From positions 248,001 to 312,000 of the forward strand of contig NZ_QWGG01000001.1 in NCBI RefSeq assembly GCF_003730195.1: a stretch of DNA of 64,000 nt, read 5' to 3'. Source of the stretch: Halosimplex salinum. Its GTDB lineage: Archaea; Halobacteriota; Halobacteria; Halobacteriales; Haloarculaceae. The notes below the pieces were generated by a model that did no database searches, had not been told where the DNA came from, and worked only from the letters and a program-made list of their open reading frames with translations. A program made the position numbers and the translations under genes. Below are positions 8,183 to 16,776 of the stretch, one piece after another (position 1 is the stretch's first letter; every line of letters starts with the position of its first letter).

Positions 8183-8536
8183 GTGGACACGTGGACCAGG
8201 GACGCACTGCTCGCGACCGCGAGCGGCGGCGCACTGCTCGCTTCCCTCGCGATTACGGAGTCACTGTCGCTGCTCGGTCGACCGGCCGTCGCCGTGGCGG
8301 GTGTCGCGGCGGCGCTGGCCGTCGAGACGCTGTTCGTCGCGGACACGCCGGCCGCCGAGCTGTGGGAGCGTGCGCCGGTTCGCACGGCGAGCGTCCTGCT
8401 GATCGTGGGTGCCGGGGCGCTCGCAGTGCGGGCGGGCGGCCTGTGGCTCGTCGCCGCGGCTTGCTGGGGGCTGGCGACGTACTTCGTCCTGCTGGGACTG
8501 TTGGTGACCGGTCTCTGGCGTCCGGCCGAGTCCTGA
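8183..8536 (+). CDS. Small membrane protein, four predicted helices
   Basis: 117 residues from GTG 8183. Alternating hydrophobic stretches (A-L-L-A-S-L-A-I, A-V-A-V-A-G-V-A-A-A-L-A, V-L-L-I-V-G-A-G-A-L-A-V, F-V-L-L-G-L-L-V) predict about four short transmembrane helices. I do not recognise a family. It has no signal peptide and no conserved polar residues that would suggest catalysis. Start choice: no ATG lies near, and GTG is common in haloarchaea. Confidence 0.6.
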   Translation: MDTWTRDALLATASGGALLASLAITESLSLLGRPAVAVAGVAAALAVETLFVADTPAAELWERAPVRTASVLLIVGAGALAVRAGGLWLVAAACWGLATYFVLLGLLVTGLWRPAES

Positions 8537-8555
8537 GCGAGAGCGGAACGGGGAC

Positions 8556-8798
8556 TCAGTGAGTGAGGAGGAGTAGCTGGTCGTCGGTGCGGACCACGCA
8601 GAACGGGGCACCGGGGTCGCCGAAGGTGTGCTGCCGTTTCTCGGAGACGAACAGGTGCTCGAACACCTCGCGACAGGCGGGACAGACGAACTCGTTTCGG
8701 TTCTCGAGGTGCATCGTCTCCCGCTCCTGGGTGCGAAGCTTCAGGCCGTGGCGGTAGTCGTGGACGTCGAACCCGTCCTCGACGTCGAGCGGTTCCAT
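8556..8798 (-). CDS. Small zinc-finger-like haloarchaeal protein (DUF7385 type)
   Basis: 80 residues. It has V-C-P-A-C followed by a conserved end with F-C-V-V-R-T-D-D-Q-L-L-L-L-T-H, the form I associate with the small haloarchaeal family DUF7385 (from memory). The CPxC pair could be half of a zinc site. Molecular function is unknown. It is convergent with the small membrane protein gene. Confidence 0.7.
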   Translation of the reverse strand: MEPLDVEDGFDVHDYRHGLKLRTQERETMHLENRNEFVCPACREVFEHLFVSEKRQHTFGDPGAPFCVVRTDDQLLLLTH

Positions 8799-8838
8799 AC
8801 CCCCTGATGGGGAGAAGACGTCTTGAAACTCCCGGCGC

Positions 8839-9708
8839 TCAGGCGCCGATCTCCGCGCCGACGTAGAGGACGACGACGAGGAAGATCCAGACGACGTCGA
8901 CGAAGTGCCAGTACATCGAGGCGGTGCTGACGGAGGTGTGTCGCTCCGCGGAGTACTGGCCCTTCAGGGCGCGCACGAAGACGATGCCGAGCAGGACGGC
9001 CCCGAGGCTCACGTGCAGGCCGTGGAGACCGGTCAGGCCGTAGAACGCCGACCCGAACGCGCCCTCGGTGAGGGTGAACCCCTCGTTGACGATGAACTCG
9101 TAGTACTCGTACACCTGCCCGCCGATGAACACGATCCCGAGCGTGAGCGTTACGGCCATCCACTGGAGGAACCGGGACCGGTTGCCCTTCCGGAGTGCGA
9201 CGTGACCGAAGTGGAGGGTGAAACTGCTGAGGACGAGAATCGCCGTGTTGATGACGATGAGACTGCCCAGCAGGTGCGGGAGGTTCTCGGGCGGCCAGGC
9301 GCCCGCCCGGATGAAGAAGTAGTAGACGAAGCCGGCGCCGAAGGTGGCGACCTCCGACCCGAGGAAACAGATCATCGCGAGCCTGAGCGTGTGGGCGCTG
9401 TGGTGGTCGGTGCCCCGCTCCCAGAAGTTGACGACGAACGCGTGGTACAGCCAGCCGTACAGGCCTGCGAGGAAGAGCACGATGCTTGCGACCGTGGCGG
9501 CCGGGCCGACCATCGGTCCGACGAGCGGGTCTTCGGCCCGTCCGAGCACGAAGAGCGCGGCGGCGACGTAGATGCCCGCCGCGCCGACGGCGGTGATGAA
9601 CGGCCACCAGCTCGCCTCGCCGAACCCGCGCGGCCAGTCCTCGACCGCTGGCAGGTGGTGACCGCCGTGGTCCCCGTGGTCCTCTGTCGTATCGTCCGCG
9701 AGACTCAT
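8839..9708 (-). CDS. Heme-copper terminal oxidase subunit III
   Basis: 289 residues from ATG 9708, which sits about 28 bases from a TATA-like TTTTTAG (9730s), so the message is probably leaderless. After a His-rich N-terminus (H-G-D-H-G-G-H-H) there are seven hydrophobic helices. Family signatures are visible: F-L-G-S-E-V in helix III, F-T-L-H-F-G-H, and G-L-H-G-L-H-V near the end. Subunit III stabilises the oxidase and its proton entry. No subunit I or II gene is in the window, so it is split from the rest of the oxidase. Confidence 0.9.
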   Translation of the reverse strand: MSLADDTTEDHGDHGGHHLPAVEDWPRGFGEASWWPFITAVGAAGIYVAAALFVLGRAEDPLVGPMVGPAATVASIVLFLAGLYGWLYHAFVVNFWERGTDHHSAHTLRLAMICFLGSEVATFGAGFVYYFFIRAGAWPPENLPHLLGSLIVINTAILVLSSFTLHFGHVALRKGNRSRFLQWMAVTLTLGIVFIGGQVYEYYEFIVNEGFTLTEGAFGSAFYGLTGLHGLHVSLGAVLLGIVFVRALKGQYSAERHTSVSTASMYWHFVDVVWIFLVVVLYVGAEIGA

Positions 9709-9892
9709 ACGGGACGCTTGCGCCAGCAACACTAAAAAGCCTCTCAAACCGTCCTCGGCCGTCCGGTATCGCCCGATCGTTCGTGTGGGACGCCGAACGT
9801 GTTCGCGCCGACGGACGAAGCGACGCGAGTCGACGGCGGTCCGCCGCTCGGCTTCGATACTTTCACCGGGTGGGGCACCTAAGCCCCGACAG

Positions 9893-11293
9893 ATGGACCG
9901 ACGACGGCGGTCGATACGGCGGTCGGTGCGGCGGACGCTCCCCGCGGGAGTCACGGCGCTCACACTCGCCGCGCTGGCGCGGCCCGTCCTCGCCCACGGC
10001 GGGTCGCTGGGCGGTGCGGCCCGCGAGTCGCTGTCCGTGCCGACGTGGCTGATGCTGGCCACCGGTGGCGCCGTCGTCGGGGCCTCGTTCCTGCTCGCCA
10101 GCTTCGTGACCGACCGCTCGGCGCTGGACTGGCTGGTCGAGCGTCGCCGGCCGGTCGGGCTCCCCGGCGAGCGGACGCTGCGCTGGGCTGTCGGCGCGCT
10201 CGGCGTCGTCGGCCTGGTCGGCGTCGTCGTGACGGGGTTCGTCGGCCCGACCGACCCGCTCTCGAACCCGGCGGTCGTGATCGTCTGGGCGGGGTGGTGG
10301 GCCGGATTCGCGATGAGCACGTATCTCGTCGGCAACGCCTGGCCGGCGCTGAACCCCTGGCGGACGATCGGTGCGGCCCTCCCCGACCTGGGCCGGCGCT
10401 ACCGCTGGCGCTTCGGCGCCTGGCCCAGCGTGGCCGGGCTGCTCGTCCTCGTCTGGGTCGAGGTCGTCAGTCCGCTGGCCGACGAGCCGCGCGTCCTCGC
10501 GCTCACGGTGGTCGCCTACTCTGTCGTGACGCTCGCCGGCACGGTCGTCTACGGGCCAGACACGTGGTTCGGGGCGGTCGACCCGGTGGCGCGGGTGTTC
10601 CGCTACTACGGCGCCGTGGCGCCGGTCGGCCGCGACGCGGACGGGTCGCTCGCGCTTCGGTTCCCCGGCGCCAGGCTCTCGACGGACCTGCTCGACGGCG
10701 TCGACGAGGCCGCGTTCGTCGTCGCGCTCCTCTGGGTGACGACCTTCGACGGCTTCGTCGCGACGCCCGCGTGGCGGGACCTCGCCCGCGGCCTCGTCGG
10801 CCTCGGGTTCCCACCCATCCTCCTCTACCCCGGTGCGATGGTCGCCGGGTTCGCCCTCTTCTTCGGGGTCTACCTGCTCGCCGCGCGACTCTCGCGTCGG
10901 ACCGCCCCGACTTTCGTCGCGAGCGCGACGCTCGCCCGCCGATTCGCGCCGCCGCTGCTGGCTATCGCCGCCGGCTATCACGTCGCGCACTTCCTCGGCT
11001 ACTTCCTCTCGCTGACGCCGGCGCTCGCCGCGGCGGTGACGGCGCCGCTGGCGACCGTCGACCCGCCCCTGCTCGTCGTCCCGGGCTGGTTCGGCGGCGT
11101 CGCCATCGCGGGCGTCCTCGGCGGGCACCTGCTGGGCATCCTCGCCGCCCACACGACGGCCTTCGACCTCTTCCCGGGCCGCCTGCAGGCAATCCGCAGC
11201 CAGTATCCGTTCATCGCCGTCATGATCTTCTACACGATGGCGAGCCTCTGGATCGTCACCCGACCGGACGTGCCCCTCCCCTACCTCCCATGA
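9893..11293 (+). CDS. Large polytopic membrane protein beside cox subunit III
   Basis: 466 residues from ATG 9893. About 11-12 hydrophobic segments follow an Arg-rich N-terminus. Conserved-looking loops include the W-P-A-L-N-P-W-R and Y-G-P-D-T-W-F motifs and several His in membrane segments (Y-H-V-A-H-F-L-G, G-G-H-L-L-G). I do not recognise a characterised family. Its divergent position next to oxidase subunit III and its membrane His residues are compatible with a respiratory or metal-related role, but that is a guess. It overlaps the next gene by an ATGA. Confidence 0.75.
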   Translation: MDRRRRSIRRSVRRTLPAGVTALTLAALARPVLAHGGSLGGAARESLSVPTWLMLATGGAVVGASFLLASFVTDRSALDWLVERRRPVGLPGERTLRWAVGALGVVGLVGVVVTGFVGPTDPLSNPAVVIVWAGWWAGFAMSTYLVGNAWPALNPWRTIGAALPDLGRRYRWRFGAWPSVAGLLVLVWVEVVSPLADEPRVLALTVVAYSVVTLAGTVVYGPDTWFGAVDPVARVFRYYGAVAPVGRDADGSLALRFPGARLSTDLLDGVDEAAFVVALLWVTTFDGFVATPAWRDLARGLVGLGFPPILLYPGAMVAGFALFFGVYLLAARLSRRTAPTFVASATLARRFAPPLLAIAAGYHVAHFLGYFLSLTPALAAAVTAPLATVDPPLLVVPGWFGGVAIAGVLGGHLLGILAAHTTAFDLFPGRLQAIRSQYPFIAVMIFYTMASLWIVTRPDVPLPYLP

Positions 11294-11562
11294 GACACGA
11301 CAGCCCCGAGCCGGCCTACGACGTACCGCCCGACCGAACGGCCGTCGAGTGTCGCCACTGCGGACGGCCCTTCGACAGCGAGTTCCTGCTCGCGCTCCAC
11401 CGCGGACGGTCCCACCCCGACGCCGTGGACGACGACGAGCGGCAGGCGTACGAGGAGGCGTACGACGCCGAGACGAGCAGGCTCGGCCGCTTCCGACTGA
11501 AGGCGGTGGCGCTGCTCGTCCTGCTCTACTTCGGGTTCCTGATGGTGTACGCGGTGGTCTGA
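11290..11562 (+). CDS. C2H2 zinc-finger protein with C-terminal membrane helix
   Basis: 90 residues. A classical C2H2 finger ([22 protein letters not shown]) spans roughly residues 21-42. An acidic linker follows, then a single hydrophobic helix ([15 protein letters not shown]) at the very end. The finger would face the cytoplasm, tethered to the membrane. Translation is coupled to the upstream polytopic membrane protein through ATGA, which suggests the two work together. Confidence 0.8.
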   Translation: MRHDSPEPAYDVPPDRTAVECRHCGRPFDSEFLLALHRGRSHPDAVDDDERQAYEEAYDAETSRLGRFRLKAVALLVLLYFGFLMVYAVV

Positions 11563-11635
11563 CGGTCGTCACGTCGGTGTGACCCGCTCCCGTCGTAACG
11601 TAAGTTTGATGCGCGCGAGCGCGCTGGATACGGGT

Positions 11636-11920
11636 ATGGAACTTCGGGTCATCGAGAAAGAGCCGACGATGATCTCTATCGAGATCGCGGGCGAAGACCA
11701 CACCTTCATGAACGTGCTGAAGGGTGCACTGCTGGAGAGCGAGGGGATCACCGCGGCGACGTACGACGTGAACCCCGAGCAGTCCGGGGGCCAGACCGAC
11801 CCCGTGCTGACGATCAAGACCGAGGAGGGGGTCGACGCCCTCGACGCGCTCGAGGACGGCGCCCAGCGCGTCGTCGACAAGTCCGACTCCTTCCGCGAAG
11901 CGTTCGAAGCGGCCGCCTGA
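11636..11920 (+). CDS. rpo11: DNA-directed RNA polymerase subunit L (Rpo11)
   Basis: 94 residues from ATG 11636. An in-frame ATG at 11609 also exists but would add residues not seen in the family. The typical RpoL/Rpb11 sequence is visible: [10 protein letters not shown], then a Y-D-V-N-P segment and D-P-V-L-T-I-K-T, followed by a terminal helix. It forms the assembly platform of RNA polymerase with Rpo3. Confidence 0.95.
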   Translation: MELRVIEKEPTMISIEIAGEDHTFMNVLKGALLESEGITAATYDVNPEQSGGQTDPVLTIKTEEGVDALDALEDGAQRVVDKSDSFREAFEAAA

Positions 11921-12017
11921 CCGGAACTCCGTTCTCTCCGCTCTCACCACGTCCGCGAGCCGTCGCGCCCGGTCGCGCGTGAGTACCCTTTTTGTCCGCT
12001 CGCCCGTCGACCCGGGC

Positions 12018-12638
12018 ATGGGCACCGAACGGGACGATACGTCGGACGCGAGTGGCGGAACGACGTCGGCACGCGCCGACGGGGGGCCGACCGATCCCGA
12101 ACCGGAACCCGACATCGACGACGTCCTCGACGACCTCGAGACGCTGGAGGACATGGTCGACTCCCCCGAGGAGCGCGAGCAGGTCCGCGAGGCGATGCGT
12201 ACGGCGCGCCGCGCGGGGACGCCCCGGGTGTTCGGGCGGATCCGCGACTCCTTCGACCTGCGGGACGCGGGCGAGGCGGTCGTCGGCGCGTTCGTCTTCG
12301 GCATCCCGATGATCGTCGAGGGCGGTACGCTGGAGATCGGCGAGGACATCGCCTATTCGGTCCCCGCGCTCGCGGTGACGGCGCTGTTCGGACTCGCCGT
12401 CGTGCTGGGCATCCTCTACGCCGCCCGGTTCGAGGAGGTCGAGTCGGACATGATCGCCGGGGTGGTCCCCCGGCGACTGATCGGCATCCTCGCCATCGCC
12501 TCGGGGATGTCGATCGGCCTCATGACAGTCTGGCGCCGGGTGGACTGGAGCGACCCGTCGGTCGCGTTCGCCCAGTGTCTCGTCACCGGCGTCGTGATGG
12601 CCGTCGGCGCGTCGCTCGGGGACGTCCTCCCCGAGTGA
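12018..12638 (+). CDS. DUF2391 family membrane protein
   Basis: 206 residues from ATG 12018. A long acidic N-terminus (D-I-D-D-V-L-D-D-L-E-T-L-E) and a basic segment precede four or five hydrophobic helices, beginning A-F-V-F-G-I-P-M-I-V-E-G-G and ending V-M-A-V-G-A-S-L-G-D. This matches the haloarchaeal DUF2391 proteins, which have no known function. The gene converges with a DUF502 gene four bases away. Confidence 0.8.
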   Translation: MGTERDDTSDASGGTTSARADGGPTDPEPEPDIDDVLDDLETLEDMVDSPEEREQVREAMRTARRAGTPRVFGRIRDSFDLRDAGEAVVGAFVFGIPMIVEGGTLEIGEDIAYSVPALAVTALFGLAVVLGILYAARFEEVESDMIAGVVPRRLIGILAIASGMSIGLMTVWRRVDWSDPSVAFAQCLVTGVVMAVGASLGDVLPE

Positions 12639-12642
12639 GCGA

Positions 12643-13314
12643 CTATCGATCCGGGTCGGCGACGACGGGCTCGTCGTACTCGTCGTACGCGTCGATGGGG
12701 TCCGCCTCTTCGCCGCCCATGCCGGTCGTGACGACCATCCGTAGCCCTTCCCGGACGCTCATGTCCGTCTCGTGGATCTGCGACTCCGGGACCATCACGA
12801 GGCGGCCGGCGGTCGGGTTCGGGCTGTTGGGCAGGAACACCGAGTACGCTCGTTCGCCGGCCACCTCGTCGATGCTCGACCGCCCTTCGCCGGTCACCAG
12901 TCCGATCGAGTAGACGTCCTCCCGCGGGTACTCGACGAGGACGGTGCGCTCGAACTGCGACCCGCTCTCGACCAGCGAGGTCGCGACCTGTCGGACGCTC
13001 CCGTAGATGGTGCTCACGAGCGGGACGACGTTGATCGTCCGCCCGAGGTTGCCGAACAGGTGTTTCCCGACCGACCACTGCGCCACCAGTCCGAGGAGCG
13101 TGATCACCGACACGATCAGCGCGACGGCGATGCCCTGCGCGGCGAGTTCGACGTTCGCCGCGGTCTCGACGAGTCCGAACTCCACGACGATCGGATTGAC
13201 GAACTGGAGCGACCACGAGACCAGGATCCGAAGGACGTAGAGCGTGACCGCGAGCGGCGCGACGAGGATCAGTCCCGCGACGAAACTCTCCTTGAGACGA
13301 CGGGTCACCCGCAT
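12643..13314 (-). CDS. DUF502 family membrane protein
   Basis: 223 residues. Two N-terminal transmembrane helices (G-L-I-L-V-A-P-L-A-V-T and A-L-I-V-S-V-I-T-L-L-G) flank an extracellular loop, followed by a conserved soluble domain with V-P-L-V-S-T-I-Y-G-S-V-R-Q and Y-S-V-F-L-P-N-S-P-N-P-T-A-G. This is the pattern of DUF502 (COV-like) proteins, found in archaea, bacteria and plants. The function is not established. Confidence 0.85.
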   Translation of the reverse strand: MRVTRRLKESFVAGLILVAPLAVTLYVLRILVSWSLQFVNPIVVEFGLVETAANVELAAQGIAVALIVSVITLLGLVAQWSVGKHLFGNLGRTINVVPLVSTIYGSVRQVATSLVESGSQFERTVLVEYPREDVYSIGLVTGEGRSSIDEVAGERAYSVFLPNSPNPTAGRLVMVPESQIHETDMSVREGLRMVVTTGMGGEEADPIDAYDEYDEPVVADPDR

Positions 13315-13663
13315 ACTCCGGGGTGGTCCCGCGAAATGAAAAACCTGTGGCCGACGAGAACGACGACGCTACCGAGGGTAGTCGTCACGTTCCCGTCGGT
13401 TGGCGCCAGCCATACTTCGGTCGAGCAGCGGTCGGCGCGTCGACGGCCAGTGACGCGGCCAGTGGTAGTGACGCGGTCAGTGGAGGATCGCCGTGCGCAG
13501 TCCGTGGGCCGGTTTCCGGGTGTTACTCGGATATTCGTGACTAGTACTACGCTGTTACGTCGTGAACAGTCGACCCCGTTCAAGAGCGTCGAGTGACTTG
13601 ACCGTAGCGACTGTGACACGAGACCGTTCCCACCAGCGGGGTGAATCGAACTTTCGGGCGTGG
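13315..13663. other. Intergenic stretch with an 18-bp tandem repeat
   Basis: No convincing gene. Two adjacent 18-base units (13448-13465 and 13466-13483) share 16 of 18 bases, reading around AGTGACGCGG-CAGTGG. A GTG-initiated frame at 13562 runs into the HTH_63 gene, but its first 34 residues look non-coding. Confidence 0.5.
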
Positions 13664-14161
13664 ATGCGATCGGCCAGCGACAGTTTCGCGACCGCGGACC
13701 GGCGACACGTCGACGTGTTCGTCCGCTCGATGCTCCCGCCGCTGGGAGTGAAAGCGACACAGGAGACGCTCATCTCCAGGCTCGACGAGCTCTCGGAGGA
13801 GTCCACGATCGACGGCGTCTCCGTGAAGGTCACCGGCAACCGACTCTGTCTCTGCGGAACCTGCACGGAGACGGACGCCGAGGCGGCGCTCCTCGACCGC
13901 TTTCGCGAACTCGACGAGTGGGGCGACGAGTTCGACGCCTCCACGAGTCCCTTCTTCGAGACGCGGACGCTCGACTCGAGCATCACGAACGAGACGGCGC
14001 GCGCGCTGGTCCCGCCCCGCGTCACTGTCGCGTTGTACTGCGACGGCACGCTCACCGGTGTCTTCCCCTGTGAGATGGACGATTCGTCGTACACCGTCGG
14101 GGACTTTATTTCGGCCCTCGACACGCTGAGTGAGGGCCAGCAACTCGTCGCCGAGCGATAA
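13664..14161 (+). CDS. HTH_63-type haloarchaeal protein
   Basis: 165 residues from ATG 13664. A longer frame from GTG 13562 lacks family-like sequence at its start. The protein runs H-V-D-V-F-V-R-S-M-L-P-P, then a predicted helix-turn-helix with I-S-R-L-D-E-L, a short Cys pair (L-C-G-T-C) and F-F-E-T-R-T-L-D-S-S-I. This is the pattern of a large haloarchaeal family whose N-terminal part is modelled as helix-turn-helix (I believe PF20575). Roles are unknown; DNA binding is possible but not shown. It lies just upstream of the glycan region. Confidence 0.65.
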   Translation: MRSASDSFATADRRHVDVFVRSMLPPLGVKATQETLISRLDELSEESTIDGVSVKVTGNRLCLCGTCTETDAEAALLDRFRELDEWGDEFDASTSPFFETRTLDSSITNETARALVPPRVTVALYCDGTLTGVFPCEMDDSSYTVGDFISALDTLSEGQQLVAER

Positions 14162-14245
14162 CGGGCCGCTATCGGCAGATTCAGACGTCGGCGTCGTCCC
14201 GCCATATCCGCTCCCTACTCGCCGCGGCGGGGCGAAAGCCGAAAC

Positions 14246-14252
14246 ATAACAA
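14246..14252 (+). promoter_or_regulatory. ATAACAA promoter word, glmS
   Basis: ACATAACAATAC context. The first A of ATAACAA is 33 bases from the ATG of the mini-ORF at 14279, the spacing of a leaderless start. It is one of nine such words in the region. Confidence 0.5.
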
Positions 14253-14278
14253 TACCGTACTCGTCGCTCTTCGAGGGT

Positions 14279-14356
14279 ATGGTAGAGCCGCCAGTCGCGC
14301 GACGTCACGCGACCGCAACCGACGGATTCGACTCGTTCGCCGCGGGGTGGGAGTGA
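14279..14356 (+). other. Leaderless mini-ORF (25 aa) overlapping glmS
   Basis: The ATG at 14279 is 33 bases from the promoter word. Twenty-five codons end in TGA at 14354-14356, giving a TGATG junction with glmS. The peptide starts M-V-E-P-P-V-A-R-R-H and has no recognisable domain. A purine-rich GGGGTGGGAG just before the junction could aid re-initiation. If the transcript begins where the promoter predicts, glmS can only be reached as the second cistron. Confidence 0.4.
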
Positions 14357-16167
14357 TGTGCGGAATCACCGCTGCCGTCGGCGCGGACGACGCCGTATCG
14401 ACCCTCCTGACCGGCCTCCAGAACCTCGAGTATCGGGGGTACGACTCGGCGGGCGTCGCCGTCGCGAACGGCGACGGCGTCGAGGTCGTCAAGCGCGAAG
14501 GGCAGGTCGACGACCTCGAGGCCCTCCTCTCGCGCAGACCGCTCGTCGGCCGCGTCGGTCTCGGACACACCCGCTGGAGCACGCACGGCGCACCGACGAA
14601 CGCCAACGCCCACCCACACACGGACTGCTACGGTGACCTCGCAGTCGTCCACAACGGGATCATCGAGAACCACGCGACACTCAGAGAGCGACTGCAGAGC
14701 GCCGGTCACACGTTCACCAGCGAGACGGACACCGAGGTGGTTCCCCACCTCGTCGAGGAGTACCTCGACTCCGGTGCGAGCGTCGAGACGGCGTTCCGGC
14801 TCGCGGTCGACGACCTCTCGGGGAGCTACGCCGTCGCGCTCGTCCACGAGGACGAGGAGGCCGTCTACGCCGCTCGCGAGGGCTCTCCGCTCGTCTTCGG
14901 GCGGGGGACGGAGGCGTACCACCTCGCCAGCGACGTCCCCGCGTTCCTGGAGTTCACCGACGACGTGGTGTACCTCGAAGACGGCGACGTGATCCGGGTG
15001 ACGCCCAGCAGCTACGAGATCACCGACACCGAGGGATCGCCGGTCGAGCGTCCTATCGAGTCCATCGACTGGAACTCCGAGGACGTCGAGAAAGGGGCGT
15101 TCGACCACTACATGCGAAAGGAGATCGACGAACAGCCGACGGCGATCGCGCAGGCGGTGCGGGGCCGCACGGACGGCGGAGCGGTCGCCCTCGAATCGCT
15201 GCCCGACGGGGCGTTCGCGGACGTGGACCGCGTCCAGTTCGTGGCCTGCGGGACGAGCTATCACGCCGCGCTCTACGGCGCGCAGCTCCTCCGCGACCGG
15301 GGCGTCCCGGCGCGGGCTTTCCTCGCGAGCGAGTACGCGATGACGGCGCCACCGACGGAGGCGGGGACGGTCCTCGTCGGCGTCACGCAGAGCGGCGAGA
15401 CCGCGGACACGCTGGCCGCGCTCAGGCGCGGCGCCTCGGAGGGGCTGCGGACGCTCGCGGTCACGAACGTCGTCGGGTCGACGGCGGCGCGCGAGTGCGA
15501 CGCCGCGGTCCTGATCCGGGCCGGGCCCGAGATCGGCGTCGCGGCGACGAAGACGTTCTCCTCTCAGGTGGCGACGCTGACGCTCCTCGCCGAGCGCATC
15601 CGCCGCGACGTGCGAGGGGACCACAGCGACAGCGCGCCGGCGCTCCTGTCGGCGCTCGACCGCCTCCCGGACGACGTCGAGTCGGTGCTGTCCGAGACGC
15701 GGGCGCCGTCGTTCGCGCGGCGCTACGACGACAGCGACGCGTACTTCTTCGTCGGTCGGGGGACCGCCCACCCGGTCGCGCTCGAGGGGGCGCTCAAGCT
15801 CAAGGAGATCTCCTACGAACACGCCGAGGGGTTCCCGGCGGGCGAGCTGAAACACGGGCCGCTGGCGCTCGTGACGCCGTCGACGCCGGTGTTCGCCGTC
15901 TGCACGGGCGCGCACACGGAGAAGCTACTCGGGAGTATAGAGGAGGTGAGTGCCCGCGGGGCACCGGTCGTGGCGGTCGCCCCGCGGTCGGAGAAGTCGG
16001 TCGCCGAGGTCGCCGACGACGTGTTGTGGGTGCCGGAAACCCATCCCGAACTCGTCGGCCTCCTCGCGAACGTCCAGCTACAACTCCTGTCCTATCATAC
16101 GGCGACGCTACTCGACCGGCCGGTCGACAAGCCGCGCAACCTGGCCAAAAGCGTCACCGTGGAGTGA
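14356..16167 (+). CDS. glmS: Glutamine-fructose-6-phosphate aminotransferase (isomerizing)
   Basis: 603 residues. It begins M-C-G-I, so after Met removal Cys1 is the glutaminase nucleophile, and this fixes the ATG at 14356 over the GTG nine bases earlier. The N-terminal class II amidotransferase domain has R-W-S-T-H-G and G-I-I-E-N-H. Two SIS domains follow (V-A-C-G-T-S-Y-H-A, S-Q-S-G-E-T-A-D-T), ending in K-P-R-N-L-A-K-S-V-T-V-E. It makes glucosamine-6-phosphate, the entry to UDP-GlcNAc needed by the downstream sugar genes. A 25-codon ORF overlaps its start. Confidence 0.96.
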   Translation: MCGITAAVGADDAVSTLLTGLQNLEYRGYDSAGVAVANGDGVEVVKREGQVDDLEALLSRRPLVGRVGLGHTRWSTHGAPTNANAHPHTDCYGDLAVVHNGIIENHATLRERLQSAGHTFTSETDTEVVPHLVEEYLDSGASVETAFRLAVDDLSGSYAVALVHEDEEAVYAAREGSPLVFGRGTEAYHLASDVPAFLEFTDDVVYLEDGDVIRVTPSSYEITDTEGSPVERPIESIDWNSEDVEKGAFDHYMRKEIDEQPTAIAQAVRGRTDGGAVALESLPDGAFADVDRVQFVACGTSYHAALYGAQLLRDRGVPARAFLASEYAMTAPPTEAGTVLVGVTQSGETADTLAALRRGASEGLRTLAVTNVVGSTAARECDAAVLIRAGPEIGVAATKTFSSQVATLTLLAERIRRDVRGDHSDSAPALLSALDRLPDDVESVLSETRAPSFARRYDDSDAYFFVGRGTAHPVALEGALKLKEISYEHAEGFPAGELKHGPLALVTPSTPVFAVCTGAHTEKLLGSIEEVSARGAPVVAVAPRSEKSVAEVADDVLWVPETHPELVGLLANVQLQLLSYHTATLLDRPVDKPRNLAKSVTVE

Positions 16168-16225
16168 CCCGCCGTCGCACTCGTCGCACTCGCCGTCGGT
16201 CGACGAACGCTCGACCGCCGTCGCC

Positions 16226-16498
16226 TCATCGCTTGTCCGTCAGATCACACACCGAACTCTCCGACGAGACGATGAACGCGTCGTCCCGGAGCTGCTCTTC
16301 CGAGTTCGGGAGGAAGATGACCTGATCCGGGTTGTCCACGACGTTGATCTTCTCCCACGCGATCAGCTCGTATCCGAGGTTCTCTTCGAGGTCGGGGTCG
16401 ACGGGCTGGTCGCGCCAGTCCGTCGGGAGGTCGGATCCCCCGCGCGACGTCGTCTGTTCATCCGTCCACATATCGGCGTTATCGTTTTCTTCGGTCAT
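16226..16498 (-). CDS. Small acidic haloarchaeal protein of unknown function
   Basis: 90 residues. It has an acidic, disordered N-terminus and then a compact segment: L-G-Y-E-L-I-A-W-E-K-I, N-P-D-Q-V-I-F-L-P and D-A-F-I-V. It ends near a single Cys in S-V-C-D-L. The distribution of hydrophobic residues suggests a small beta fold. I do not recognise it with confidence. No membrane segment or signal. Confidence 0.65.
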   Translation of the reverse strand: MTEENDNADMWTDEQTTSRGGSDLPTDWRDQPVDPDLEENLGYELIAWEKINVVDNPDQVIFLPNSEEQLRDDAFIVSSESSVCDLTDKR

Positions 16499-16776
16499 TG
16501 TTCATCGTCCCGTGCCGGCCGGCCGTCGCCCGCCACGACTCGGGGTCACGTTTCCGGTAATGCCCACCTACTCGTATAACGCTACTGTCGGTTTGGGACG
16601 AATTTCCCCGTAGAAACGCGCTGTTCGGTTACCAATTACTTGCGGTGTAGTTGCAGCGGGCCGTGGTACCGTGAGCCACGCATCCGCCCGGGAACGCACG
16701 ACGTTTGCCGTCGCTTACCCGGGGGATCGATAGGGCAACCGCCGATAAGCTCCTCTTACCGCCCGAATTCGGCCCG

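Noticed and set aside
13323-13544. A 73-codon GTG frame between the DUF502 and HTH_63 genes
   Set aside because: It begins nine bases from a divergent start, has a repeat-derived sequence and lacks haloarchaeal composition.
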